Source: CAWCTB01 sp963798275 (GTDB lineage Bacteria; Acidobacteriota; Terriglobia; Terriglobales; Acidobacteriaceae). Taken from it: a stretch of DNA of 14,953 nucleotides. A model generated the notes under the pieces. It was not told the origin of the DNA. It did no database searches and saw nothing but the letters and a program-made list of their open reading frames with translations. The stretch is from positions 1 through 14,953 of the forward strand of contig CAWCTB010000049.1 of assembly GCA_963798275.1 (NCBI GenBank), read 5' to 3'. The position numbers and the translations under genes are program-made. Below, piece after piece: positions 1-7,006 of this stretch; position 1 is the stretch's first letter; each line of letters opens with the position of its first letter.

Positions 1-521
<521 letters not shown>

Positions 522-590
522 CGACGTTCCTCTCCGATTTGAGATTCTGGCCGTCGTCAGGGATTACGGTGCGTTGACCGCGTCCTGTGC

Positions 591-1419
591 CTATAGCGGT
601 CCAGAGACCGGTTCGAGCACCAACTCGGACAGGTTGGCTTGGGCAGGCAGCAACACTGCGTAAAGCACTGCCTGTGCAACGCTTTCCACATCGACCATGC
701 GCTCGCGCGGAGCATCGGGCCAGAACTGCTGCCAGATATCGGTTGCGGTGGCGCCCGGCAGCAAGGCCACCACGCGAATGCCGCGCGGAATCAATTCCTC
801 GCGCAAGGTCAGGGTGAATCCCAGAGCGCCGCGCTTGGAGGCGTTGTAGGCCGCGAAGTTGGGGAAGTTCTTCTTGGCAGCGACCGACAGAATGTTGACG
901 ATGGTTCCACCGCGCGGCAGCAGCGGCAGCGCCTCACGTGTACAAAGAAACGTACCGGTCAGGTTGGTGTCCAGAACCTCTTTCCACAGCTTGAGGCTGG
1001 TCTGCGCCACGGAAGTCACCGCCTGCGAAATCCCGGCGTTGTTCACCAGAATGTCGAGTCGGCCGAACCTCTGTTTGACGACGGCGAACAGCTTCTTGAC
1101 CGAGCGCTCGTCGCACACGTCGCACTCCTGCCCCAGTATCTTGGCATCCGACGTTGTGGGATAGGTCGCCTGGAGCGACTTCGTGGCGTCCGCCAGCCGG
1201 GCTCGATCGCGGCCTGTAATAACGACGCTGCAACCCTCACGCAACAGCGCCCTGGCGATGGCCAGTCCGATACCGCGGCTGCCGCCTGTAATGACGGCGG
1301 TCTTGCCTCTCCAGCCGTTGCGCACCAGATGCAGGAAATGAAACCGGAGCCTCTGCGACCCGGGACTTATGCTGGCTTGCGACTTTCTTCTTTTTCGACT
1401 GCGCGCGCTTCGCAGCCAT
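591..1419 (-). CDS. SDR-family oxidoreductase, possible sepiapterin-reductase-like step; one apparent frameshift near 1308
   Basis: Classical NAD(P)-dependent short-chain dehydrogenase. Numbered from the GTG at 1325: TGGSRGIG cofactor loop at 13-20, NNAG at 95-98, and catalytic Ser147, Tyr160 and Lys164 in the canonical 13/4 spacing. The frame from that GTG has no good ribosome site. An ATG at 1417-1419, two bases after the folE stop, opens a Lys-rich frame (MAAKRAQSKKKKVASQ) that runs to a QRLER segment. Dropping one base near 1308 turns this into QRLEGKTAVITGG, the usual SDR N-terminus. The likely protein is therefore about 275 residues with a basic 30-residue N-terminal tail, and the indel is an error or mutation. 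Last gene of the pterin unit; by position it could supply the reductase step that animals assign to sepiapterin reductase, itself an SDR. Substrate is inference. A conservative annotation would be 591-1325. Confidence 0.85.
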
Positions 1420-1421
1420 GT

Positions 1422-2025
1422 TCAGATCCCGTTGCCGTTCTTCTGATGGATGAGCGCGAGGAATTCCTGCCGCGTCTGTTGCGCCCGAAAGGCTCCCAGC
1501 ATCGACGAGGTCACCGTGGCCGAGTGTTGCTTCTCGACCCCGCGCATCATCATGCAGAGGTGGCGCGCCTCAACTACCACTCCCACGCCTAGCGGCTGGA
1601 TGGCGTTCTGAATGGTCTCGGCGATCTGCACCGTCAGCCGCTCCTGCACCTGCAGCCGGCGGGCAAAGACTTCGACCAAGCGCGGCAGCTTGCTCAGCCC
1701 CAGCACCTTCCCTTTCGGGATGTAGGCGATGTGCACTTTGCCGAAGAACGGCAGCAGGTGGTGCTCGCACAGGCTGAACATCTCGATGTCCTTCACGATC
1801 ACCATCTCGTCATAATCGACACTGAACAGCGCGCCGCTCAAGACCTGTTCGGGGTCTTCGTCATAGCCCTTGGTGAGGAACTGAAATGCCTTGGCGAAAG
1901 CGCTCCGGTGTGCGAACCAGTCCTTCGCGGCTGGGGTCTTCGCCCAGGCGCACCAGAAACTCGCGCGTCAGCTCCTCGAAACTGGCGCTGGTCAGCGTGG
2001 TCTGTGTTTCCATCAAGTCTTTCAT
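1422..2025 (-). CDS. folE: GTP cyclohydrolase I; one apparent frameshift at 1897-1899
   Basis: FolE converts GTP to 7,8-dihydroneopterin triphosphate, the entry to folate, biopterin and queuosine-type pathways. The C-terminal two thirds is open from about 1841. The N-terminal part from ATG 2025 (MKDLMETQ...) is in another frame and joins it cleanly if one T is removed from the run at 1897-1899 (RTPERF then AKAFQFLTKGY). The reconstruction is exactly 200 residues. Zinc ligands fit the E. coli enzyme: Cys86 and His89 in LCEHH and Cys157 in HLCMMMRG, giving the same 3- and 71-residue spacings as Cys110/His113/Cys181. HSATVTSS is the GTP-contact region. A GGGAG ribosome site lies a few bases before ATG 2025. 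It lies 31 nt after the second PTPS gene and 2 nt before the SDR start. The frameshift is probably a sequencing error, since both sides are fully conserved. Confidence 0.93.
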
Positions 2026-2056
2026 CAGGCTCCCAAATTAGTTTGGGGGGAATAGT

Positions 2057-2479
2057 CTACCGTCGGGCTTCAGCTCCGCCATAAAAGTCGAAGCTGTTGT
2101 TGGATGTCTCTTCGATCCTTACCTGCTCCAGATGAGCGGACTTAAAGCTTTGCTTCAAAATGTTATAGATCACCTTGGCGAGGTTTTCCGTAGTCGGCAC
2201 TTTCTCCACAAACTCTGGCGTCAGGTTCAAATTTTGATGATCGAAGCGGTCGATAATTTCCCGCTTACAGCAACCATCCAGATCGACCAGGTTGCAGACC
2301 ATTCCGGTGTGCGGATCGACCTGCCCGCTCACCGTGACTTCGACCGCGTAGTTATGGCCGTGCCCGTAGGGGTTATTGCACTTCCCATACACCGACTGGT
2401 TCTCTTTATCGGAGAACGCGTCGCTGTGCAATCGGTGCGAGGCTGCGATCAGGTATCGCCGGGTGAGATGAGCCTTCAT
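2057..2479 (-). CDS. 6-pyruvoyl-tetrahydropterin synthase-type enzyme (second tandem copy)
   Basis: 140-residue COG0720 (PTPS/QueD) protein, the size of human PTS. Zinc histidines are visible at His15 (AASHRLH), His40 and His42 (NPYGHGHNY). The catalytic Cys34 sits six residues before the first of these, as in human PTS (CNNPNGHGH) and unlike the four-residue step of E. coli QueD (CGRLHGH). The Asp-His pair of the triad is Asp80-His81, and the pterin-binding Glu is in VRIEET near residue 123-124. PTTENLA precedes the last helix. Known role: PTPS removes triphosphate from dihydroneopterin triphosphate and rearranges the side chain to 6-pyruvoyl-tetrahydropterin; QueD makes 6-carboxytetrahydropterin instead. 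The start overlaps the upstream paralogue's stop (ATGA at 2476-2479), with GGAG five bases upstream, so translation is probably coupled. The reading is clean. Confidence 0.92.
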   Translation of the reverse strand: MKAHLTRRYLIAASHRLHSDAFSDKENQSVYGKCNNPYGHGHNYAVEVTVSGQVDPHTGMVCNLVDLDGCCKREIIDRFDHQNLNLTPEFVEKVPTTENLAKVIYNILKQSFKSAHLEQVRIEETSNNSFDFYGGAEARR

Positions 2480-2886
2480 GCTTCTCCGTAGAAATCGACG
2501 AACAGGTCAGGCATCTCGTACACCCGCACGCGATGCAGCTTCGCCACCTTAAGTTTCGACTCCAGCCGCTGCCAGATGGCGATCGCCAGGTTCTCCGTCG
2601 TCGGAATTGTCGTGGCAAACTCGGGCACTTCCTTGTTCAGGTGGCGATGATCGAACGCGTCGACTACTTCGCGGTTCAAGGTGTCCTTTAACTGCTTCAG
2701 GTCGACGACGAAGCCGGTGGTGGGATCGACCTCGCCCTTCACCGTGACTTCCAGGGTGTAGTTGTGGCCATGCCCGTTGAGGTTGGCGCATTTGCCGAAG
2801 ATGCGCTGGTTCTCCTCGGGCGTGAATTCTGGATTGTGGTAATAGTGCGAAGCGGAAAATTCACACTTGCGGGTTAGATAGATCAT
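2476..2886 (-). CDS. 6-pyruvoyl-tetrahydropterin synthase-type enzyme (first tandem copy)
   Basis: 136-residue COG0720 protein, diverged paralogue of the gene that follows it. Active-site residues are complete: His14 (ASHYY), Cys33 with human-type spacing to His39/His41 (CANLNGHGHNY), Asp79-His80 (FDHRHLN) and Glu124 (VYEMPD). PTTENLA is shared with the paralogue. Because both copies keep every catalytic residue, neither looks like a dead duplicate; they may act on different substrates, in sequence, or as mixed hexamers (inference). ATG 2886 is preceded by GGGAG three to four bases upstream. The gene begins 12 nt after the glycosyltransferase stop and overlaps the next gene by 4 nt. A queuosine role cannot be excluded, but no QueC, QueE or QueF gene is in the window. 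Confidence 0.92.
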   Translation of the reverse strand: MIYLTRKCEFSASHYYHNPEFTPEENQRIFGKCANLNGHGHNYTLEVTVKGEVDPTTGFVVDLKQLKDTLNREVVDAFDHRHLNKEVPEFATTIPTTENLAIAIWQRLESKLKVAKLHRVRVYEMPDLFVDFYGEA

Positions 2887-2898
2887 GCTCTCCCTGGG

Positions 2899-3964
2899 TT
2901 ATGACTCTGCCCTGCGGACGTTAGCTTCGCTGGGGCCGGTTACGTCCTGCGGCTGGGGTGAGGCATACTGCCGCCCCTTCCAGCGCACCGAACCCTGCTT
3001 ATGAGAGATGTACGAGCGAAGCAAAAGTATCGCGAAAAGCGGCAATCCAAAGACCGCGAGCAGGTTTGACAGCCAATCAAAATGCGCCCGGCGAATGCGC
3101 TTGTGGAAGAAACTCAAAAAGGTAATCGCGATTAAGCTATTGATGGCGATCCCGACGACCGCCTTATCAATCGCCGCCACGACGATACCGGCGACGCTTG
3201 ACGCAATCAGCGCAAACTCGATGGCCCTTCGCAACGCCAGCCCGCGCGGGTTGGGAAACAGGAGCGCCAGGTTCTTGGTCCAGCCCTCGCACATCGCGCC
3301 GAAGCTGCGATACATGCGCGTGCTGACTGCGTCCGACAAGCGGAACCGCAACCTGTAGCCCGCCCGCTTCACTCGTTTCGCCAATTCCACATCTTCAAGG
3401 ATCGGCTTGCGCTACCGCGGCATGGCCACCGACCGCGTCATAGGCGTCGCGACGGATCAGCAGGTACTGGCCATTCGCGGCCGCAGCCGGCGATTTTGGA
3501 TCGCTGACTTCCTTCGGGCGAAACGTCGTCGCCAGTTCGGCGAAGATTACCGGCATCAGCGCCCGCTCGGCGAAGCTATGAACCTCCTGCTTCGGCGAAT
3601 ACGACAGCATCGCGGCGCCATGTTCCTGCGCCTCGCGCAAGCCCTGGGCGATCGAGTCTGCGGAGTGCTGCGTGTCCGCGTCGGTGAAGAGCAACCACTT
3701 CCCTGTCGCGATTTTGGCGCCGTTCCAGCAGGCATTGCATTTGCCGCTCCAGCCTGCGGGGAGAGGATCGGCGGTGATCACGCGCGCCGGAAAGCTCTGG
3801 GCGACCTCGCGCGTCCGATCGCTGGAGTGGTCGTCTACCACGATCAATTCGTAGCTGACGCCAGCTTGCCCTGCCAGCGTGCCCAGACAGATGGCGAGAT
3901 TCGCCTCTTCGTTCCGCGCCGGAACGATGACGGAAACCTCGAACGTGGTGGCAGCGACGTTCAT
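2899..3964 (-). CDS. Membrane glycosyltransferase family 2 (HpnB/CrtQ-like); one apparent frameshift near 3403
   Basis: The N-terminal half reads from ATG 3964 (MNVAATTFEV) to a stop at 3395; the C-terminal half is in another frame. Removing one base near 3403 joins HAAVAQA to ILEDVELAKRV, the expected GT2 acceptor-side Glu-Asp motif, giving 354 residues. Domain order: SVIVPARNEE at 11-20, VDDHSSD at 43-49, the DxD metal site in FTDADT (Asp95, Asp97), LEDVELAKR at 189-197, and an EGWTKN segment near 226-231 where related enzymes have QxxRW-type motifs. Then follow about three membrane helices (250-287, 300-318) and a basic RWKGRQY tail. The PLPAGWSGK stretch resembles hopanoid-associated HpnB and carotenoid CrtQ-type transferases. 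First gene of the pterin unit. Acceptor unknown; glycosylation of a lipid or of a pteridine are both open. Confidence 0.88.
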
Positions 3965-4076
3965 TTCACTCGGGAAACAATTCCAAACCTGGGAATATCG
4001 TGGCCTGATTTTAGAGGGTACCCCCCTCCCCCTCTTCCTCGTAAAATCTTGAAAACAAAGTGCCCGTTTTGGGAAT

Positions 4077-4120
4077 GGCTCGCAAAATATTGAGCCCGTG
4101 CGAGTTATAGGCAAAATATT
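4077..4120. repeat. Paired gcaaaatatt direct repeat with GGCTC/GAGCC dyad (possible operator)
   Basis: The 10-mer gcaaaatatt occurs exactly at 4082-4091 and 4111-4120, 29 nt apart (near three helical turns). The first copy is framed by a GGCTC (4077-4081) / GAGCC (4092-4096) inverted repeat. The copies overlap the -10 and -35 elements proposed for the minus-strand promoter, which would suit a regulator binding site. Function is inference. Confidence 0.4.
4086..4114 (-). promoter_or_regulatory. Candidate sigma70-type promoter for the glycosyltransferase-pterin operon
   Basis: On the minus strand TTGCCT (4109-4114) and AATATT (4086-4091) are separated by 17 nt, with four of six matches to each consensus box. 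A transcript would start near 4079, leaving a leader of about 115 nt before ATG 3964. No other promoter is evident inside the operon, whose gaps are all 31 nt or less. Confidence 0.3.
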
Positions 4121-4127
4121 CCATAAT
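4098..4127 (+). promoter_or_regulatory. Weak candidate promoter toward the TlpA-like gene
   Basis: GTGCGA (4098-4103) and CATAAT (4122-4127) lie 18 nt apart. The -10 box is good and the -35 box weak. It overlaps the opposing candidate promoter, so the two directions may compete. It would give a leader of over 300 nt. An alternative is a promoter close to the gene using the TATTAT at 4459-4464. Confidence 0.25.
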
Positions 4128-4470
4128 AAAGACTTAGCTGTGATCGGAGGTGCAGGTTCCTCGCTTCACCTCCACGTCGTTGTCTGCTCGCTGCCGTCAG
4201 GCCTCCCACGTCCTCACTTCAGGCACACTTCTCCCTCCACCCAACCTCAATAATTATCGCCGCTGGCGCGATGGCTGTCAGCAAGGTAGATCACACGTCT
4301 ATGTTCGGCGGCCAGCGACGTCGGAGGAGGCAGCGCTCGCAAAGAGGACTCTTTCCCGGCACCCAGAGCCCGGCCGACCGGTGACGACAGCCAGCAACGC
4401 GGCTAACGGCTACCGATCAGACAAACGCGCCAACCCGAGAATCTGCCGAAGCCTCCAGTATTATAGATTT

Positions 4471-4956
4471 GTGAAGCGCTGCTCACTCTGCCTCGTTCTG
4501 ATCTGCCTGTTTGTGCTGGCGGCCTGCCAGGGCAATCGTCCGCCCAAAATCGGCGAGAAGGCGCCTGACTTCACTGTCACTGACGCGGATCGCACGGTCA
4601 CGCTCGCGCAATTTCGCGGCAAGCCGGTGGTGCTGAACTTCTGGGCAACGTGGTGCCCGCCGTGCGTAGAAGAGATGCCTTCGCTGGTGCAGCTGCAGAA
4701 GAAGCTGGGCGACAAGGTGACCATCATCGCCATCAGCGAGGACGCTGACGACAAAGCCTACAAGCAGTTCATCCGCGACCACAACATCGACCTGCTGACG
4801 GTGCGCGACCCGAAGCAGAGCGCCAACGTGCTTTACGGCACCTTCAAATTTCCCGAGACCTACGTGATCGACAAGGACGGCATCATCCGCCGCAAGTTTA
4901 TCGGGGCCGCCGACTGGACCAGCCCGGAGATTGTGGAGTATTTGAACAAGTTGTAG
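4471..4956 (+). CDS. TlpA/ResA-like thioredoxin-fold lipoprotein
   Basis: 161 residues from GTG 4471. The N-terminus is a lipoprotein signal: basic VKR, hydrophobic core, and lipobox LAAC with Cys19 as the lipidated residue. The mature protein starts as a peroxiredoxin/TlpA domain (IGEKAPDFTV), then carries the redox motif WCPPC at 61-65 (FWATWCPPC) and the cis-proline loop FPETYVID. Family knowledge: such proteins face the periplasm, are anchored by lipid, and reduce disulfides, often in cytochrome c or cuproprotein maturation. The start was chosen because the signal peptide begins here; upstream in-frame codons give no plausible protein. No clear ribosome site precedes the GTG, and TATTAT sits just upstream, so a leaderless transcript is possible. 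No maturation partner genes are adjacent. Confidence 0.9.
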   Translation: MKRCSLCLVLICLFVLAACQGNRPPKIGEKAPDFTVTDADRTVTLAQFRGKPVVLNFWATWCPPCVEEMPSLVQLQKKLGDKVTIIAISEDADDKAYKQFIRDHNIDLLTVRDPKQSANVLYGTFKFPETYVIDKDGIIRRKFIGAADWTSPEIVEYLNKL

Positions 4957-4980
4957 AGAAGCCGCTTTCCGCTTTTCGCT

Positions 4981-5009
4981 GTTAGGCTTTTGCATTGAAA
5001 GGTCCTAAC
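4981..5009 (+). terminator. Hairpin 24 nt after the TlpA-like gene, possible terminator
   Basis: GTTAGG (4981-4986) pairs with CCTAAC (5004-5009), and CTTT (4987-4990) with AAAG (4998-5001). This makes a 10-bp stem with a 2-nt bulge and a 7-nt loop. It sits between convergent genes, but no T-run follows, so intrinsic termination is uncertain. A second small hairpin, CCTGCT/AGCAGG with a 7-nt loop, lies at 5026-5044. Confidence 0.35.
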
Positions 5010-5127
5010 TGCAACCTACCAGAGGCCTGCTCATACCTAGCAGGATCCCCGTGACACGGCGTAAGAGCCCGACAGACTCCGGAATCGGTGAGGTTTGTGG
5101 GGCGACCAATGTTCTTCATTGAGACGT

Positions 5128-6665
5128 TCAATCCATAAAAGCACTTGCCGGGGGAAGGAATACCATCGAAGGGTGATTCTGGCCGGAGAGGGCGGCGGCA
5201 CGGGCCGCGCCCTGCACGGCCCCGCGCCGGCCGGGAGCACTTGCGAGTGCTGTCTCAAATTCTTTCAGCGCTAGATCCGGGTGATTCTGCTCCAGGAGCA
5301 AATAGCCGAGCTGTTCGCGGGCCGGAACAATCGGCCCCGGTGTCACCGGAAGCTTCTCGATTGCGTCCTCCTCATCGGCTGATGCGCGCATCAAAGCTGC
5401 GGCTTCATCCGGTTTCCTGTCCGCCTGAGCTGACCACGCCATGACTTCGCGCGTCAGAATCCCCACCTGAGTGGCCCAATAGTCGTTGCCTGACGTGCGA
5501 AGCTGCTCTTCGATCTGCCGCAATCTATCAATTTCCGCGCGCGCCTCGGCGGCGCGTCCACTCCGAGCGAGTCCCAGGCCCCGAGCCCAAACCGCAATTG
5601 CGACAACCTGAGGCGGGGCTCCCGTCGGAGGAACGATGCCAGCAGCGCTCGGCCCATTGACCCCGCTCAACCGCGTAGCGCACCGGCATCGCGGTAGAGG
5701 CGTACGCTATCTTGAAATCGCCTGCGTTCAGTTCCGGCATGTTCTGTGAGTTGCTGAATGACCTGAGCCGCGTCTTTGTCGCGTCCACTCTGCAGGTAGG
5801 CATACACCAGATAATCCATGGCGTGCAGCTCTTCTCCGGTGTCGCCCTGCTGGTGTGCCGCCTCTCTCGCCGCAAGGTTGGAGGTGATGGAATCTTCCCA
5901 TAGGCCAAGCCGCGTGAATATATGCGATGGCATGTGCAATGCGTGCGGCGCTGAAGGTGCAATCTGGGCGTAGGCTTTTGCCGCCGGGAGACCCCTTGGC
6001 GCGAGTTCCGCATTGTCGTAAGCATGGATGAGATAGTGCGGGATTCCCGGGTGCTGCGGGTAGCTGCGATCGAGCGGCTCAAGCAGATCGGCCGCCTGTT
6101 TCTGCTTAGCATGCGTCTTGTCGGCAGGAGATGCGTTCGCCAGGAGTGCGAGCGCGTAAAACACCTGCGCTTCGACATCTTTCCTGTTCGCGGAAGCGAG
6201 ATCGCTCATCGCGTGCTCGTAGTTCAACGCCCGCGTGCGGTACGGAACGGTGGCAGCGTCCTGATATATCAAGCCCAGCGCATTGATGAACTGGCGCTCG
6301 CGTGCGGAGCCCGCCCCGATCTGCTGCGCCCGCTGGATTTCCTTTTGCGCAATCGAAATTGTGGCGGGCGCAATGGGCGGGTCCCACAGCTGGTGAAAGT
6401 ACGTCATGGCGATTCCCCAATGTGCCATCGCACACCGCGGATCCCGTCCGGCCACGCCCTGGAATGCATTTTCGGCGGCGGTGTAAGCGAAGGAATGAAG
6501 CAGAGCCACGCCTCGGTCGAACTGCTCCTGAACGGCGGGCGCGCAAGAAATCGGAAACGATACTTTTCCTAGTCTCTCAGGAGCGCTGTGGCTATGGGTT
6601 TCTTGCGCTGCTGCCAGGGGAATGACGAGCAGGAGGGTGAGCAATAATCGCCATAGATCGGGCAT
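5128..6665 (-). CDS. Exported tetratricopeptide-repeat protein; two apparent frameshifts (5741, 5647)
   Basis: Start ATG 6665 (MPDLWRLLLTLL) has GGAG six bases upstream and leads directly into a signal peptide ending near AAAQETHS; an ATG 12 nt earlier is less well placed. The frame carries TPR-like helical repeats (VALLHSFAYTAAENAFQG, AHWGIAMTYFHQLW, ALHMPSHIFTRLGLW) to about 5742. Dropping one base at 5741 continues as MPELNAGDFKIAYAS, and dropping one at 5647 returns to the frame reading IVPPTGAPPQVVAIA to the end. The reconstruction is about 511 residues. Related proteins are found in Acidobacteria and Bacteroidetes without a defined role; TPRs usually mediate protein contacts, here outside the cytoplasm. 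The last 15 or so residues (after AALSGQNH) look unlike the rest and may hide a further shift. Neighbours on both sides are divergent or convergent, so it is probably a single-gene unit. Confidence 0.78.
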
Positions 6666-6706
6666 CCCTGTCTCCATTGGCACCTGAGGGCTTTTGCGAC
6701 ACTGGA

Positions 6707-6712
6707 ATTCTA
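6707..6712 (-). promoter_or_regulatory. Candidate -10 box for the TPR gene
   Basis: The minus strand reads TAGAAT here, five of six matches to the -10 consensus, about 40 nt before ATG 6665. No good -35 box sits 16-18 nt further upstream, so this is weak. Confidence 0.25.
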
Positions 6713-6817
6713 CAGCTATCCGAGCTGTTTGGGTCTGTTCGGCGCCGCGCAACCCGATGAGTCCTCACGCCAGTTCGGGCACTCGTATACGGAAGGTGTG
6801 GCCAACGTTTCGGACAA

Positions 6818-6840
6818 TGTTTGACCGTCGCGCTTGCGCT
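6818..6840 (+). repeat. 23-nt near-identical repeat, copy 1 (copy 2 at 8836-8858)
   Basis: tgtttgaccgt-N-gcgcttgcgct is shared with 8836-8858 at 22 of 23 positions. Copy 1 is intergenic; copy 2 lies inside the N-terminal hydrophobic segment of the gene at 8812. Copy 2 ends in the perfect dyad AGCGC-TT-GCGCT; the mismatch breaks its outer pair in copy 1. Confidence 0.55.
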
Positions 6841-6910
6841 CGCGGCAGGTGGCTTTTCTGTTCGTTGAGAGTCGGGCAAAGAATGGCCGTCTCCGGCCTG
6901 CATTTCCCTG

Positions 6911-6938
6911 TTGAAGCCGGCCTAAGTGATCGTATGAT
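6911..6938 (+). promoter_or_regulatory. Sigma70-type promoter for the acyl-CoA synthetase gene
   Basis: TTGAAG (6911-6916), a 16-nt spacer and TATGAT (6933-6938) match the consensus at four and five of six positions. A start near 6945 gives a leader of about 62 nt. The direct repeat TGATCG at 6927-6932 and 6935-6940 straddles the -10 box and could be an operator. Confidence 0.5.
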
Positions 6939-7006
6939 CGGGCAATGACAGCACCGACGCGGCGGTAAGAGCAAAACAATCCGCGGGGAGATTGGAGATT
7001 GGCCGT

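Larger units (their letters stand above)
3965..4470. other. 506-nt non-coding divergent intergenic region, possible structured leader of the TlpA gene
   Basis: No convincing gene is seen. An open frame in phase with the lipoprotein gene runs back to 4150, but its translation is low-complexity and the lipoprotein signal sits at 4471. The left part (4010-4035) has a C/T-rich tract. The middle holds candidate divergent promoters (4086-4127). The right part (4134-4470) contains complementary segments: GGAGGTG/CACCTCC at 4146-4152/4167-4173, CGCTGGC/GCCAGCG at 4261-4267/4311-4317, TGATCGG/CCGATCA at 4141-4147/4413-4419, and AAAGAG-GA-CTCTTT at 4341-4354. About two 7-bp matches are expected by chance in this length, so a structured RNA is only a possibility. 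No known riboswitch, RNase P, tmRNA, SRP or 6S core motif was recognised. Confidence 0.4.
6666..7006. other. Divergent intergenic region between TPR gene and acyl-CoA synthetase
   Basis: 341 nt without a credible gene. It holds the candidate -10 box of the TPR gene (6707-6712) and a good promoter toward the synthetase (6911-6938). A 23-nt element at 6818-6840 is nearly identical to 8836-8858. Small open frames here have no recognisable protein character. Confidence 0.6.

Noticed and set aside
576..601. GACCGC/GCGGTC inverted repeat between rhomboid and SDR genes as a bidirectional terminator
   Set aside because: Only 6 bp with a 14-nt loop, overlapping the SDR stop codon and with no T-run on either strand.
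639..1592. Long plus-strand open frame opposite the SDR and folE genes
   Set aside because: Antisense shadow: translation is low in recognisable motifs, while the minus strand encodes clear SDR and FolE signatures.
2057..2886. Queuosine (QueD) assignment for the two PTPS-type genes
   Set aside because: Not excluded, but Cys-to-His spacing is of the human PTS type and no queC, queE or queF neighbour is seen; the PTPS-type call was preferred.
4150..4470. N-terminal extension of the TlpA-like protein from 4150
   Set aside because: It would place 107 low-complexity residues before an obvious lipoprotein signal peptide; GTG 4471 is the sensible start.
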